Assembly (NCBI RefSeq): GCF_002242685.1
Contig: NZ_NBIM01000007.1
Coordinates: forward strand, 83,786 to 147,785
DNA: 64,000 nucleotides
Source of the DNA: Oceanimonas doudoroffii
Lineage (GTDB): Bacteria; Pseudomonadota; Gammaproteobacteria; Enterobacterales; Aeromonadaceae
Direction of reading: 5' to 3'
Shown here: positions 38,730 to 48,424 of the stretch, piece after piece
Layout: each line of letters begins with the position of its first letter
Position numbering within the stretch: position 1 is the stretch's first letter
Notes under the pieces: generated by a model
Databases searched by the model: none
Told to the model about the DNA's origin: nothing
What the model saw: only the letters and a program-made list of their open reading frames with translations
Made by a program: the position numbers and the translations under genes

Positions 38730-38805
<76 letters not shown>

Positions 38806-38833
38806 ATTTGGCAGAAACTGCTCTTGACTTAAG

Positions 38834-38909
<76 letters not shown>

Positions 38910-38951
38910 GCTCAAGTCGTTGCAGGAAGCTTGTCCCTGCGAGCGATGCGC

Positions 38952-38980
38952 ATAATAGGCACAGGGCCGTTCAGAGTCAA
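38952..38980 (-). promoter_or_regulatory. Strong promoter of the tRNA-Ala array
   Basis: On the minus strand TTGACT (38980-38975), a 17-bp spacer and TATTAT (38957-38952), followed by a GCGC discriminator; an A/T-rich run (TTTTTTTTATT) lies just upstream as a likely UP element. All are hallmarks of stringently controlled stable-RNA promoters. It is 43 bases ahead of the first tRNA. Confidence 0.85.
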
Positions 38981-39077
38981 CCGCCAAATAAAAAAAACCG
39001 TTCAAGCAATCATTTTTTAAACAATGAGGTGATAATGCGAACACTTGGCGGTGAAACACTAAGGTGACTGGATAGAA

Positions 39078-39105
39078 AAACGGCGTTGCCTTGGCAACGC
39101 CGTTT
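39078..39105 (-). terminator. Terminator after gltX
   Basis: AAACGGCGTTGCC / GGCAACGCCGTTT perfect 13-bp inverted repeat, T-run (TTTTTC) on the minus strand, 20 bases beyond the gltX stop. Confidence 0.92.
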
Positions 39106-39125
39106 ATTCATTTCAGCAGGGCTGA

Positions 39126-40538
39126 TCAGCCCTGGGCGCGCTCGGCAATAAAGGCAAGGGCCATGTCGATGCGGGCCAGCACCTTGTCCTTGCCCAGCAG
39201 GGCCATCACGCCGTCAATGGCCGGCGACTGGCCAATGCCGGTCACCGCCACCCGCAGCGGCATGCCTACCTTGCCCATGCCGAGTTCCAGTTCGGCGGCC
39301 ACGGCGTTCACCACTTCGTGAATGGCGGCGGGCTGCCAGTCGGCCAGCTCCGCCAGCCGAGTACGGGCCAGGGCCAGCGGCTCGGCCGCCACCGGGCGCA
39401 GGTGCTTCTTGGCGGCGCCGGCCTCGAACTCGCTGAAGTCTTCATAGAGGTAACGGCTCTGGGCCGCCAGTTCCTTCAGGGTGTTGCAACGCTCGGCATA
39501 CAGGCCGATCACCTCGGCCAGGGCCGGGCCTCGGGAAAAGTCGATGCCCTGGTCATGCATGTGCCATTCCAGGTGGCCGGCCACTTCCTCGGCGGGCAGG
39601 GTCTTGATGTAGTGCTGGTTCAGCCACAGCAGCTTGTCGGTGTTAAAGGCGGACGCCGACTTGCTGATGGCATCCAGGGAGAACAGGGAGATCATCTCGT
39701 CCAGGCTGAAGATCTCCTGATCACCGTGGGACCAGCCCAGCCGCACCAGATAGTTAAGCAGGGCCTGGGGCAGGTAGCCGTCGTCCCGGTACTGCATTAC
39801 GCTGACCGCGCCGTGGCGTTTGGACAGTTTGGCGCCGTCGTCACCGAGGATCATCGACACATGGGCAAACTCCGGCACCGGGGCGCCCAGGGCCTGGTAA
39901 ATGTTGATCTGGCGCGGGGTATTGTTGATGTGGTCTTCACCGCGTACCACATGGGTGATTTCCATGTCCCAATCGTCCACCACCACGCAGAAGTTGTAGG
40001 TGGGGGCGCCGTCGGTGCGGCGAATGATCAGGTCGTCCAGCTGATCGTTGGCAAACTCGATGCGGCCACGCACGTGATCATCAAACACCACACTGCCCTC
40101 GGTGGGGTTCTTGAAACGGATCACATGGGGGGCATCGTCGGCGTGATCCCGGCTGCCATGGCGGCAGGTGCCGTCGTAACGGGGCTTTTCGCCGGCAGCC
40201 ATTTGCTGCTCACGCAGGCCTTCCAGCCGCTCCTTTGAGCAGTAACACTTGTAGGCCTTGCCTTCTTCCAGCAACTGGTCGATCAGCTGGTTATAGCGGT
40301 CGAAGCGCTTGGTCTGGTAATAAGGACCCTCATCCCAGCTCAGCCCCAGCCAGTTCATGCCTTCCAGAATGGCGTCGATGGCCTCCTGGGTGGAACGCTC
40401 GAGATCCGTGTCTTCAATGCGCAGCACGAATTCGCCCTGCTGGTGACGGGCATAGAGCCAGGAGTACAGCGCCGTGCGGGCACCGCCTACATGGAGAAAG
40501 CCGGTAGGACTGGGGGCGAACCGAGTTTTAACTGTCAT
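39126..40538 (-). CDS. gltX: Glutamyl-tRNA synthetase
   Basis: Class I synthetase charging tRNA-Glu, 470 residues. The HIGH-equivalent is [17 protein letters not shown], the KMSKS-equivalent is KLSKRHG, and the zinc cluster YKCYC...CRHGS is complete. Length and motif order match E. coli GltX. The divergent OapA-like gene and the 40539-40727 gap hold its promoter. Confidence 0.97.
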   Translation of the reverse strand: MTVKTRFAPSPTGFLHVGGARTALYSWLYARHQQGEFVLRIEDTDLERSTQEAIDAILEGMNWLGLSWDEGPYYQTKRFDRYNQLIDQLLEEGKAYKCYCSKERLEGLREQQMAAGEKPRYDGTCRHGSRDHADDAPHVIRFKNPTEGSVVFDDHVRGRIEFANDQLDDLIIRRTDGAPTYNFCVVVDDWDMEITHVVRGEDHINNTPRQINIYQALGAPVPEFAHVSMILGDDGAKLSKRHGAVSVMQYRDDGYLPQALLNYLVRLGWSHGDQEIFSLDEMISLFSLDAISKSASAFNTDKLLWLNQHYIKTLPAEEVAGHLEWHMHDQGIDFSRGPALAEVIGLYAERCNTLKELAAQSRYLYEDFSEFEAGAAKKHLRPVAAEPLALARTRLAELADWQPAAIHEVVNAVAAELELGMGKVGMPLRVAVTGIGQSPAIDGVMALLGKDKVLARIDMALAFIAERAQG

Positions 40539-40727
40539 TCTTTCTGCCTTGATTGAGTGAAGGGGCCAAATAGGCCTCGTGGAAGTGAATCGGTGGCTAT
40601 TTTAGCACCCGGGGCGCACGGGCGAAACGCCTTGTCGCGCGCCCAGCTTCGGCCGCAAAAAGGCAGGCTCACCCGCTTGTGGAGTTGGTGGGCGCTGGAT
40701 ACACTTGTGGCCGCGACGGAGGGGATT

Positions 40728-41276
40728 ATGACCAGAAGAAAAAGTGCAGCCAGAGGCCATCAACGAGTGTCGGCCGGCACTCGTATCAATCAGCTTACCC
40801 TTCCAGCCCGCCGAGGGCTGGGCCAGTTGCTGGCTGCCCTGGGGCAGTTCCCCCGCCGGCACCGACTGGCACTGCTGGTGCTGGTTCCGGCCTGGTTGCT
40901 GCTGCTGGGCTGGCAACCGGCGCCCCCCGCTCCCTCCGGCCCGGTGACCGGCAGCCTGACGGTGCCCCTGAGCGACGCCGACAAGCGGGTGATTGACGTG
41001 CCCACCGGGGGCAAGCGCATCGACCATACTTTGGCCTCCGGTGAAACCCTGTCTTCGCTGTTCCGGGACTGGCAGCTGCCAGGCCAGGAGCTGATTGCCC
41101 TGGTGCGCGCCGAGCCTTCCTATAAGCCTCTGAGCCGGCTGCAGGCCGGCCAGCAGCTCACCCTGGTGCTGGCCGCCGATGGCCGCCTGCAATACCTGGA
41201 AATCCGTGACAACGGCCTGGTGCTGAATGCCTTTCGTCGCCTCGGTCAGGAGTTCAGCGCGGTCAGCGTGCCCTGA
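40728..41276 (+). CDS. OapA-family protein with LysM-like domain
   Basis: A 182-residue bitopic membrane protein: cytoplasmic basic N-terminus, the OapA N-terminal stretch ending at a helix (RLALLVLVPAWLLLLGW, about 60-76), a Pro-rich linker, and a periplasmic OapA/LysM-like domain (HTLASGETLSSLFRDWQLPG, YKPLSRLQAGQQLTL). The ATG at 40728 is set by a strong GGAGGGG site. Relatives (OapA, YtfB) bind peptidoglycan and influence adhesion or division; they are usually larger with a peptidase M23 domain elsewhere. Exact role is unknown. Confidence 0.85.
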   Translation: MTRRKSAARGHQRVSAGTRINQLTLPARRGLGQLLAALGQFPRRHRLALLVLVPAWLLLLGWQPAPPAPSGPVTGSLTVPLSDADKRVIDVPTGGKRIDHTLASGETLSSLFRDWQLPGQELIALVRAEPSYKPLSRLQAGQQLTLVLAADGRLQYLEIRDNGLVLNAFRRLGQEFSAVSVP

Positions 41277-41433
41277 ACCGACGATATCAGTTGCACATGA
41301 GAATCTTCCCTGAGGTAAAGGGTGTGCAGGGAGGGCGTTATGTGCACGGCGCGGCGCCATCCTGATTCTGCGATGCCTGTGGTAAACTGTGACCTTCATC
41401 AAGTTTTAGTTACACCCGCAGGGAGCCACTCGA

Positions 41434-41721
41434 ATGAACTTCAAGGCCTTTCACGCCTCACTCAATCAGCCCAAACCACCTGCCGGCCTGTCCGATGCCC
41501 TCACCGCCCTCTGGCTCGACGCCAACGGCCAGTGGGAGGAAGCCCACGAGTGCATTCGTGACAACGGCGACCAGCCTTCGGCCTGGGTGCACGCCTATCT
41601 GCATCATGTGGAAGGCGTGCTGTGGAACGCCGACTATTGGTACGGCCGCGCCGGCAAGAAACGCCCGGTCTGCTCCACCAAAGAGGAATGGCAGCAAATT
41701 GCCCAGGCCCTGCTGGACTGA
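41434..41721 (+). CDS. Small conserved hypothetical protein
   Basis: A 95-residue soluble protein with a TPR-like feel: LDANGQWEEAHECIRDNG, WVHAYLHHVEGVLWNADYWYGRAGK and a C-terminal EEWQQIAQALL. The block with AYLH and NADYWYGRAG recurs in a widespread uncharacterised proteobacterial family. Function unknown. Monocistronic, with a strong terminator after it. Confidence 0.8.
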   Translation: MNFKAFHASLNQPKPPAGLSDALTALWLDANGQWEEAHECIRDNGDQPSAWVHAYLHHVEGVLWNADYWYGRAGKKRPVCSTKEEWQQIAQALLD

Positions 41722-41748
41722 AGGCCCTAGCCCACCGCAGCAACAGAC

Positions 41749-41778
41749 AAAAGCCCCGGGCGCAGGCCCGGGGCTTTT
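41749..41778 (+). terminator. Terminator after the small hypothetical gene
   Basis: AAAAGCCCCGGGC / GCCCGGGGCTTTT perfect 13-bp stem with GCAG loop. It also faces the convergent pirin gene. Confidence 0.93.
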
Positions 41779-41812
41779 GTGGTCGAAGGGGTGGCATTGA
41801 GTTGCGGCAGCC

Positions 41813-42502
41813 TCAGGGCAGCTCAAATATCAGCGCGCGCACCGGCCGAAGGGCGGTAAAGTCCAGACGGGATTCGTTACTGATGGCGGCGCCATCACCG
41901 GGAGCCAACCGCTCGCCATTGACGGACAACTCTCCTTCTACCAGTTGCACCCAGGCCCGGCGCCCGGAAGTCAGCGCCAGGCTACTCTCTTGCCCCTGTT
42001 CCAGCCATAACTGATACAGACGGGCGTCTTGCTTGATCACCAGCGAGCCTTCGGCACCGTCCGGACTGACCACCAGGGTGAGGCCGGGCTCATTGCCAAA
42101 GTCCTTCTGCTGATAGCCTGGCTCACCACCGCTCACCTCGGGCTCTATCCAAATCTGCAGAAACTTCAGCGGTTGAGTCGTTGAAGGGTTGAATTCGCTG
42201 TGCAGAATGCCTCGGCCGGCAGACATCAGCTGAAACTCACCCGTGGTCAGCACCTTTTCGTTACCTGAGCTGTCCCTGTGGGCAATGCTGCCTTCCAACA
42301 CATAACTGATGATCTCCATGTCTCTGTGGCCGTGAGTCTCGAAGCCGGCTCCCGGTGCAACCGAGTCGTCATTGATCACTCGCAGCCGGGAAAAACCCAT
42401 GTGTGCGGGATCGTAATAATGACCAAATGAAAATGTATGCCGGCTGTTCAGCCAGCCAAAGCTGGCCCGGCCGCGTTCATGAGCGTTTCTGATAGTGATC
42501 AT
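41813..42502 (-). CDS. Pirin family protein (YhhW-like)
   Basis: Bicupin of 229 residues. Metal ligands appear as ETHGHRDMEIISYVLEG (two His) and GILHSEFNP (His and Glu), as in E. coli YhhW, which shows quercetinase activity in vitro. The ATG at 42502 follows AGGAGA. It is the last core-type gene before the AT-rich accessory region. Confidence 0.92.
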   Translation of the reverse strand: MITIRNAHERGRASFGWLNSRHTFSFGHYYDPAHMGFSRLRVINDDSVAPGAGFETHGHRDMEIISYVLEGSIAHRDSSGNEKVLTTGEFQLMSAGRGILHSEFNPSTTQPLKFLQIWIEPEVSGGEPGYQQKDFGNEPGLTLVVSPDGAEGSLVIKQDARLYQLWLEQGQESSLALTSGRRAWVQLVEGELSVNGERLAPGDGAAISNESRLDFTALRPVRALIFELP

Positions 42503-43168
42503 GGAATCTCCTAAAATCAGGCCTTTTAACCCGGAGCCAACCGGTTCAGGGTACAAGGAAGCCGTTAGCGCCACCCGACAACAGGGCCATTAATTCATAA
42601 AATTTGAACCAACAGAACCACGATTGACGCGCTGAATGATGGCTAAATGTAAACTTGGATCCAGTTTATTCAGGACTTAAAAGGAGTGATAGCGGAATGA
42701 CTTGGCAACAACCTTGAATATTTTTGAACAACCATGACTCAGAAGTCGAGGGATAAAGGGTCTTCTCCCTCATTGCTTGGCTGTTGTTGGCGTATGGGAC
42801 GTTAGTTAACTCGGTTAAGGCACGCCGCCCCTTGCAAATTCGAGGCTCACTTATATCAATAAGCCACTCTGTACTTGAAAGAGACTGAAATGTGAAAGAT
42901 ATAAGCCACCCTACTCTAACTTACACTAAAAACCAGACTCTCAGCTTACAAACACTCGTCCTATCTAGGTCGTTTATTTGAAAGAGGGGGCTTGCTGATT
43001 CCGGCAATCATTTGACATGAAAAAATGTGATCTACATTCACTCACCCACTTGCTCCGGCTCGAATTGAGCAGCTAACATATCAACATTATCGTAACAAAG
43101 TCAGGCGCGTCATTTGAACTATACTTAATCGTCACACTCCCTCTATTACCACATAGCATGAACATAAA
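42503..43168. other. Non-coding AT-rich gap at the island boundary
   Basis: About 665 bases with no plausible gene in either strand. Base composition drops sharply from GC-rich to AT-rich near 42590, which marks the edge of the accessory region. It must contain the promoter for the prepilin peptidase-kinase unit; I could not pick a single promoter. No tRNA, integrase or clear direct repeat was seen. Confidence 0.6.
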
Positions 43169-43639
43169 ATGACTTACATTACAATTATTACATGGATAAC
43201 ATTGTGCGCTTGGCAGGATGCCAGAGAGAAAAAAATATCAAACCAGCTGATTCTTTATGGATTGGGAGTGGCTTTGATATGGATGTTCTACTTTGGCACC
43301 ACGCTGACAGGACAGCCGGTTAGTGAAGGCATTACGGCCGCCCTGCTTTCTCTTTCCCTGACCCTTCCCGGATATCTAATGGGGAAAATGGGTTCGGGTG
43401 ATGTGAAAATGATGATGACATTATCTCTCGCTTGTGGTTCAACAAAAATATTATGGCTATTTTTCATCGCTACAGTCGTGATGATAATCTGGTTATATTC
43501 CGCACCCAAGGTATGGAACAGATTTCCAGAAAATATGAAACAGCACCTTCCGATGTTATCTCCGGAACATGTAAATGCACCACCTTATGCGCCTTTCATA
43601 TTGACTGGCGCACTCTTTTCCTTTCCTTTGGCGAACTAA
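43169..43639 (+). CDS. tadV: Tad prepilin peptidase (TadV/CpaA, A24 family)
   Basis: A 156-residue polytopic aspartyl protease that processes Flp and TadE/F prepilins. The two catalytic aspartates are D17 in WQDAREKKISN and D78 in the GxGD motif GSGDVKMM. Four or more membrane helices are visible. It lacks the methylase domain of PilD-type enzymes, as expected for Tad systems. First gene of a plus-strand unit with the kinase gene 4 bases downstream. Low GC compared with core genes. Confidence 0.9.
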   Translation: MTYITIITWITLCAWQDAREKKISNQLILYGLGVALIWMFYFGTTLTGQPVSEGITAALLSLSLTLPGYLMGKMGSGDVKMMMTLSLACGSTKILWLFFIATVVMIIWLYSAPKVWNRFPENMKQHLPMLSPEHVNAPPYAPFILTGALFSFPLAN

Positions 43640-43643
43640 GCGC

Positions 43644-46289
43644 ATGTTAAAAAAATGGTTTCAGTCAAAAGAAGACACCATCCCAAAAACCCTAAACAAA
43701 AGAAATACACCGTACCCAGGCCTAATGGCAAGGTTAAGCGAAGAAGGCGCCATTTTGCAACTGGATGGTTCACTAACTTCCAGGATACCTCATGAATATA
43801 GACATTTAAATGACCTGTTACCTTCGCAAGGGCTTGATATGCATCCTCACGAATGGGAGGGTGAAACATTTCAAACTTGCATAAGGGATCATGACAACCG
43901 TCCTATTTACTTGATAGGTAGCATTCATAAGGAGTGCGACATATGGAAACTGAGCCTGCTGGATATCACGGAACAGCAGGAAGAAAAGTTAATTAGAGAA
44001 AAAAAAGAGAAGTTAATAAACATTGTCATCAAATGTTCTCGCGAGATATCTGCAAGCTCGCGCCTTTCTTTAATGGAAAGTATAGCCAATGCCATTTCCA
44101 GTATGGTACAAGCATTTCACTGCACTCAGGTATCATTGCTCGTTCAAAAAGATAATGGTTTTTGGCATCATTTAATCCCCCCCTCAAAAAACGAAAAGTT
44201 AAATACTCACTCTCATTTGTATGATATCAGCACACAGATAAACAATTTAAACGACGACATCATTATTCTCTCCGACTTTATTTCAGCAAGTAAAGGCATC
44301 ACATTTATCATTCCTTACTATCAGGGGAACAGGAAATCTGTATGCTTGCAAGTCACAGAATACTCCTCATCTCCAGACATAGCGAAGGAGTGGAAAAACA
44401 TTGCTCAAATACTGCTTTCTGCAGTAGCCACTCGACTCAGTGAAACCAAGTTATACAGCGAAAAGAGTCGCCTTTTTCACATAGCAGCTCAACAGGGAAC
44501 CTACTGGTGGGAGTATAACCACGGGACGGCACATTTTCGACTATCCGCGGAAATGGAAAAAATTCTTGAACTCCCCGCTCGCTATGACAAAAACGACTTC
44601 TTTTCCAAGGTCTTTCATGCTGAACGAGAAGAATTCAAAGACCGTTTCAATGAGACGATCAACCGAAGAGTGAGCTTTAGACAAAAAATCAGACTACAGA
44701 CTGCAGGGAATAAAATTTTATGGTATGACTTTTGTTTTGATAATGAAAGCTCACTTTGTCTGGAGCCTGGCTTTATTGGGGGCAGCCTGAGCAATGTGAA
44801 TACACACTTCCTGCATGAACAGAATGCGAGTAAGGCACATGAAAGGATAACCTCACTTGTCGCCAACGCGCCAGCCGTCATCTATATACAGGAATATAAT
44901 GATGGTTCACTTAACAATATTTTCCTAAGTGATAGCATAAGTAACGTTCTAGGCTTGAGCGCTGAAAAGATAAAGGAGGACACATTACTTAACTACATCC
45001 ACCCAGAAGATAAGGAAACATTCCATACAAGAACGAAAACACTGCTTAAAAAGGGCATTGCTAGCTCACAATACCGCTTACTAAGGGCTGATGGTAGTTA
45101 CCGCTGGGTATTGGACGAAGCAAAGCTATTACGAGATTCATGGGGAAAACCTCAGGAAGTTATTGGTTTATACATTGATGTAACAGATGCTGTTATTGCG
45201 AATGAAGAACTGAACATCAGTAAAGAGCGGTACCGGATACTCATTGAGGACTCACCAGCCATTATTTGCAGATACAGTTACGAACTTGATTTAACGTTTG
45301 CCAACAAACAGCTTCTTTCTTACTTGAAGATTGAAAATCTGAAAGGTAACAGCATTAACTTAAAACCTTTCCTGTCTGAAGATCAAATTTCAAACTTTAA
45401 CAAAAGATTGAAATCACTCACTCCATCAAAGCCGATAGTTAATGCAGAAATATGCTTCCAATTCCCTAACCAAGAGCCATTATGGGTTGTTTGGGCAGAG
45501 CGAGGGATTTTTGACAACTCCGGAATACTCCAAGAGGTTCAGGCCGTTGGCCGTGACAACACAGAAGTGCACAATGCCCGTTTAGAAATGTATCAAAGCG
45601 CAAAAATGGCAATCGTAGGAGAAATGGCCACCACCATGGCGCATGAAATAAACCAGCCACTATGTGTGATGAAAATGTCACTCAAAAACTTATCGAGAAA
45701 ACTCAACAGCTCCGACTGCGACAATGAATACATAATTAAAAAACTTAATCGAATTGAAGAGCAAATAACCAGGAGCACAAAAATTGTCGACCAGCTTAAA
45801 CTTTTTGGCCGTCGCTCTGCACTGGAAGATACATTCTTCGAACCTCAAAACGCTATCGCTGGCGCACTTTCATTAACTAGACCAACTTTATCCAAATGCA
45901 ACATAGTTCTAAGCGTGTCTACATCACCAGCTCCCCTAATAAAAGGACATCAGGATCAACTTGAACAGGTATTGATCAATCTTATTATCAATGCAAAAGA
46001 TGCATTATTGGAAGCGTACGCCAACTCCCATGAACTTAAACCACAGATCAAACTGGATCTTTCCCATCATGATAACACGCTACTCATTACAGTAGAGGAC
46101 AATGGAGGAGGAATCCCAGATTATTATCTAGAGAAAATATTTGAGTCATTTTTCACAACAAAACCTCATGGTAAAGGCAACGGGTTAGGTCTGGCTATCA
46201 GCCGCAGAATCATCAAACGAATGAATGGTGAGTTAACAGCTGAAAACACTGCAAACGGCGCTCGATTCACTATTTACCTTCCTTGTTAG
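43644..46289 (+). CDS. Multi-PAS sensor histidine kinase
   Basis: An 881-residue soluble-looking kinase with no clear membrane helices. Layout: N-terminal region of unclear fold (1-130), a GAF-like stretch (about 130-270), PAS regions near 280-390, 403-515 (with the PAC motif YRLLRADGSYRWVLDEAKLL) and 529-640, a dimerisation domain with phospho-acceptor H667 in TMAHEINQPLCVMKM, and an ATPase domain (N box DQLEQVLINLIINAKDAL, G boxes EDNGGGIP and GKGNGLGLAIS). It is coupled to tadV and followed by a response regulator 118 bases on, so the three likely form a control module for the pilus locus. Signal unknown. Confidence 0.9.
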   Translation: MLKKWFQSKEDTIPKTLNKRNTPYPGLMARLSEEGAILQLDGSLTSRIPHEYRHLNDLLPSQGLDMHPHEWEGETFQTCIRDHDNRPIYLIGSIHKECDIWKLSLLDITEQQEEKLIREKKEKLINIVIKCSREISASSRLSLMESIANAISSMVQAFHCTQVSLLVQKDNGFWHHLIPPSKNEKLNTHSHLYDISTQINNLNDDIIILSDFISASKGITFIIPYYQGNRKSVCLQVTEYSSSPDIAKEWKNIAQILLSAVATRLSETKLYSEKSRLFHIAAQQGTYWWEYNHGTAHFRLSAEMEKILELPARYDKNDFFSKVFHAEREEFKDRFNETINRRVSFRQKIRLQTAGNKILWYDFCFDNESSLCLEPGFIGGSLSNVNTHFLHEQNASKAHERITSLVANAPAVIYIQEYNDGSLNNIFLSDSISNVLGLSAEKIKEDTLLNYIHPEDKETFHTRTKTLLKKGIASSQYRLLRADGSYRWVLDEAKLLRDSWGKPQEVIGLYIDVTDAVIANEELNISKERYRILIEDSPAIICRYSYELDLTFANKQLLSYLKIENLKGNSINLKPFLSEDQISNFNKRLKSLTPSKPIVNAEICFQFPNQEPLWVVWAERGIFDNSGILQEVQAVGRDNTEVHNARLEMYQSAKMAIVGEMATTMAHEINQPLCVMKMSLKNLSRKLNSSDCDNEYIIKKLNRIEEQITRSTKIVDQLKLFGRRSALEDTFFEPQNAIAGALSLTRPTLSKCNIVLSVSTSPAPLIKGHQDQLEQVLINLIINAKDALLEAYANSHELKPQIKLDLSHHDNTLLITVEDNGGGIPDYYLEKIFESFFTTKPHGKGNGLGLAISRRIIKRMNGELTAENTANGARFTIYLPC

Positions 46290-46407
46290 AAGATAAACAG
46301 GTTATCGCTTTTACTTAATGACGAGCTTGAGTCATATGGAGTTGTAGCAAACTCGGTTACTAGTATATTATCACACAGTTACAATACAAACTTGTCCAGG
46401 TGGCGAG

Positions 46408-47148
46408 ATGAAAGCAGATTCACTAAAAAAAATACTCATCGTGGATGATGAACCTATCATCACAGAGGAGTTGAGCGAGTACTTTGCCGATCATGGCTAC
46501 CAGTGCTTGTGCTGCCATGAGCATGATACCGCTATCTCCATGTATCGGAAGCATAAAGATATCAGCATTGTCCTTAGCGATTTTCATATGCCCGGAAAGG
46601 ATGGCTTGGTGCTGCTGAAGTCTTTGCTAGAAATGTCCAGACACTCCGCTCGGCCATTAAAAACCATTCTTTTCACCGGCCAGTCCGAAAAGGAGGATAT
46701 CATTAATGCCCTACGCTGCGGCATTTCAGATTATCATGCCAAGCCTTTGGATATGGAGGAGCTATTAACCAGTGTGGAAAAGCTGAATTCCGAATTAAGC
46801 CAGGAGAGTGGTTCTCAGCAAATTGAACAAATAACTGCAAAACTGAATCATCTCTCCAAGTGCATGGATGAGCTCCGTGAAGACATATCTCAATTAAATA
46901 ATAATGACAATCCAATTCCGGATAAAAATCAAGCTCATGAAAATGAGCAGGCAAGTGAACTACTGGAAAAGCTCTCACCGAGACAGCAAGCCGTCGCTCG
47001 CCTGATTGGAAAAGGAATGACCAACTATCAAATTGCCGTCGCACTGGGGCTAAGCGAAAACACAATCAAACTTTATGTTTCTCAAATTTTGCGCCTGACA
47101 AACATGAAAAACCGCACTCAAATCGCACTCACACTGGCGAACCAATAA
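46408..47148 (+). CDS. Response regulator with LuxR-type DNA-binding domain
   Basis: A 246-residue regulator. The receiver has ILIVDDEPI, phospho-acceptor D58 in VLSDFHMPGKDG, and K112 in YHAKPLD. A predicted helical linker (about 130-190) leads to a C-terminal LuxR/FixJ helix-turn-helix (LSPRQQAVARLIGKGMTNYQ, IAVALGLSENTIKLYVSQIL). It follows the histidine kinase and precedes the tad genes convergently (4 bases between stops), so it is the probable activator or repressor of tad transcription. Confidence 0.92.
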   Translation: MKADSLKKILIVDDEPIITEELSEYFADHGYQCLCCHEHDTAISMYRKHKDISIVLSDFHMPGKDGLVLLKSLLEMSRHSARPLKTILFTGQSEKEDIINALRCGISDYHAKPLDMEELLTSVEKLNSELSQESGSQQIEQITAKLNHLSKCMDELREDISQLNNNDNPIPDKNQAHENEQASELLEKLSPRQQAVARLIGKGMTNYQIAVALGLSENTIKLYVSQILRLTNMKNRTQIALTLANQ

Positions 47149-47152
47149 CGGT

Positions 47153-47437
47153 TCAATTTCCTATCTTGCCTTCGCTCCCTTGCTCATAACGCTCAGGAAT
47201 CGAATGCTTGTAACTATCCAACCAACGTTGACTCGCCAGTTCCTGCTCGGTCGGTGTCGAAGCTTGCACATTGGTGGAGGCAGCATTTCCTTCCCGTTGC
47301 AATTGCAACCATCGTTCGGTCTGGCTAACTAGGCGCTGCTCCATGATACCCTGCCGGTCCTTATTCAACGGATTGGCAGCCAGAACAGAGGGCAGTGCCA
47401 AAAGTGCCACCGCCGTGTAATAACGGAACAATACCAT
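47153..47437 (-). CDS. DUF3613 Tad-locus exported protein
   Basis: A 94-residue exported protein (signal peptide to about residue 20, MVLFRYYTAVALLALPSVLA). The mature part contains RLVSQTERWLQLQREGNAAS and ASQRWLDSYKHSIPERY, which match the DUF3613 family known mainly from Tad loci. The ATG at 47437 is preferred: AAGGAG stands 6 bases before it and abuts the earlier ATG at 47443. Last gene of the minus-strand tad operon. Function unknown. Confidence 0.78.
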   Translation of the reverse strand: MVLFRYYTAVALLALPSVLAANPLNKDRQGIMEQRLVSQTERWLQLQREGNAASTNVQASTPTEQELASQRWLDSYKHSIPERYEQGSEGKIGN

Positions 47438-47482
47438 TACCATCTCCTTATGCTGTTAAGCCGCAGGGAATCAGGCCCCCGG

Positions 47483-48424
47483 CTACCTGATTGAAATAGG
47501 AACAATAGGTTGGGCAACCGTATCCACACGTTGAACCCCCTGCACCCGTCTCACGGTCGTAACACCTTCCTTTGCGATGTTCGAATCATTACGTGCGGTG
47601 TAGTCCGAGCGGTAAATAGCACCTGACGTTGGTACGCCCTTCGCTGGCGGCGGCTGTTGTTTTATGGAAGCCACATCGACCTTCCGTTTACTGACAGGAT
47701 CGATACCGGCCTCCACAACCGAACTCTGATCCTGCTGGCGCATAGCTTTCGCCTTGGCCAGTGCACTTTGGTATTGCTTACTACTCAGCTGGTAGCGGGA
47801 AGTCAACCTGGCCGCACCATTGAAGTTATCCTGATACAATGTCAGCGCCAACAGATTAAGTAAGGCTCGTTGGTTCGATTCATTCAATTCGGCAGCCGTT
47901 AGCAACTCAAAGCGAGCTTCGTCCAAATGACGCAGGTTCATATAGATAACTCCCAGATCATTTCTCATCGCTTCATTGGTAGGTTCAAATATAATCGCTT
48001 GCCTCATATATTGCAGCGCGGCCTGATTGTCCCCTTGCTGCACAGCCATCTGTGCCAAGCCATGGTAGCCTTCAGCAACCAGACAAGTTTCAAGCAAGTC
48101 CCTATAAAGGGTTTCAGCCTCGGGACGTTTCAGCAAACGCAACACTTGAGCCTTGCCCGCTCGGGCAGCCGGCAACTCGGGAGGCAACCGCTCCAGATTG
48201 GCCAGCGCAGCATGCAGTTTGCCTGCAGATACCATTTCCCTCGAATAACTCACTGCCAGCTCATGCTCACGTGACAAGGATTCACACGCAGGAGCAGTGG
48301 GCCTTTCCATTCCGATAAGGTAGGGAGAGTCATCGTTATCATTACTATGTGCATTCTGTGCCGGTAGCGAAGCACAGCCACTCATCAAGCAGGCCGTAGC
48401 TATCAGCACTAAGGTTTGCTTCAT
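47483..48424 (-). CDS. tadD: Tad pilus assembly TPR lipoprotein TadD
   Basis: A 313-residue lipoprotein (lipobox MSGC, lipid Cys at 17) with several TPR units between about 60 and 215 (YHGLAQMAVQQGDNQAALQY, LGVIYMNLRHLDEARFELL). TadD acts as an outer-membrane pilotin or assembly factor for the Rcp secretin. The C-terminal 80 residues are unstructured-looking. Its start overlaps the tadC stop by four bases. Confidence 0.88.
   Translation of the reverse strand: MKQTLVLIATACLMSGCASLPAQNAHSNDNDDSPYLIGMERPTAPACESLSREHELAVSYSREMVSAGKLHAALANLERLPPELPAARAGKAQVLRLLKRPEAETLYRDLLETCLVAEGYHGLAQMAVQQGDNQAALQYMRQAIIFEPTNEAMRNDLGVIYMNLRHLDEARFELLTAAELNESNQRALLNLLALTLYQDNFNGAARLTSRYQLSSKQYQSALAKAKAMRQQDQSSVVEAGIDPVSKRKVDVASIKQQPPPAKGVPTSGAIYRSDYTARNDSNIAKEGVTTVRRVQGVQRVDTVAQPIVPISIR

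Noticed and set aside
42503..43168. Search for an integrase or attachment site at the left island edge
   Set aside because: No integrase, tRNA or direct repeat matching the right boundary was seen, so a defined integrative element cannot be claimed.
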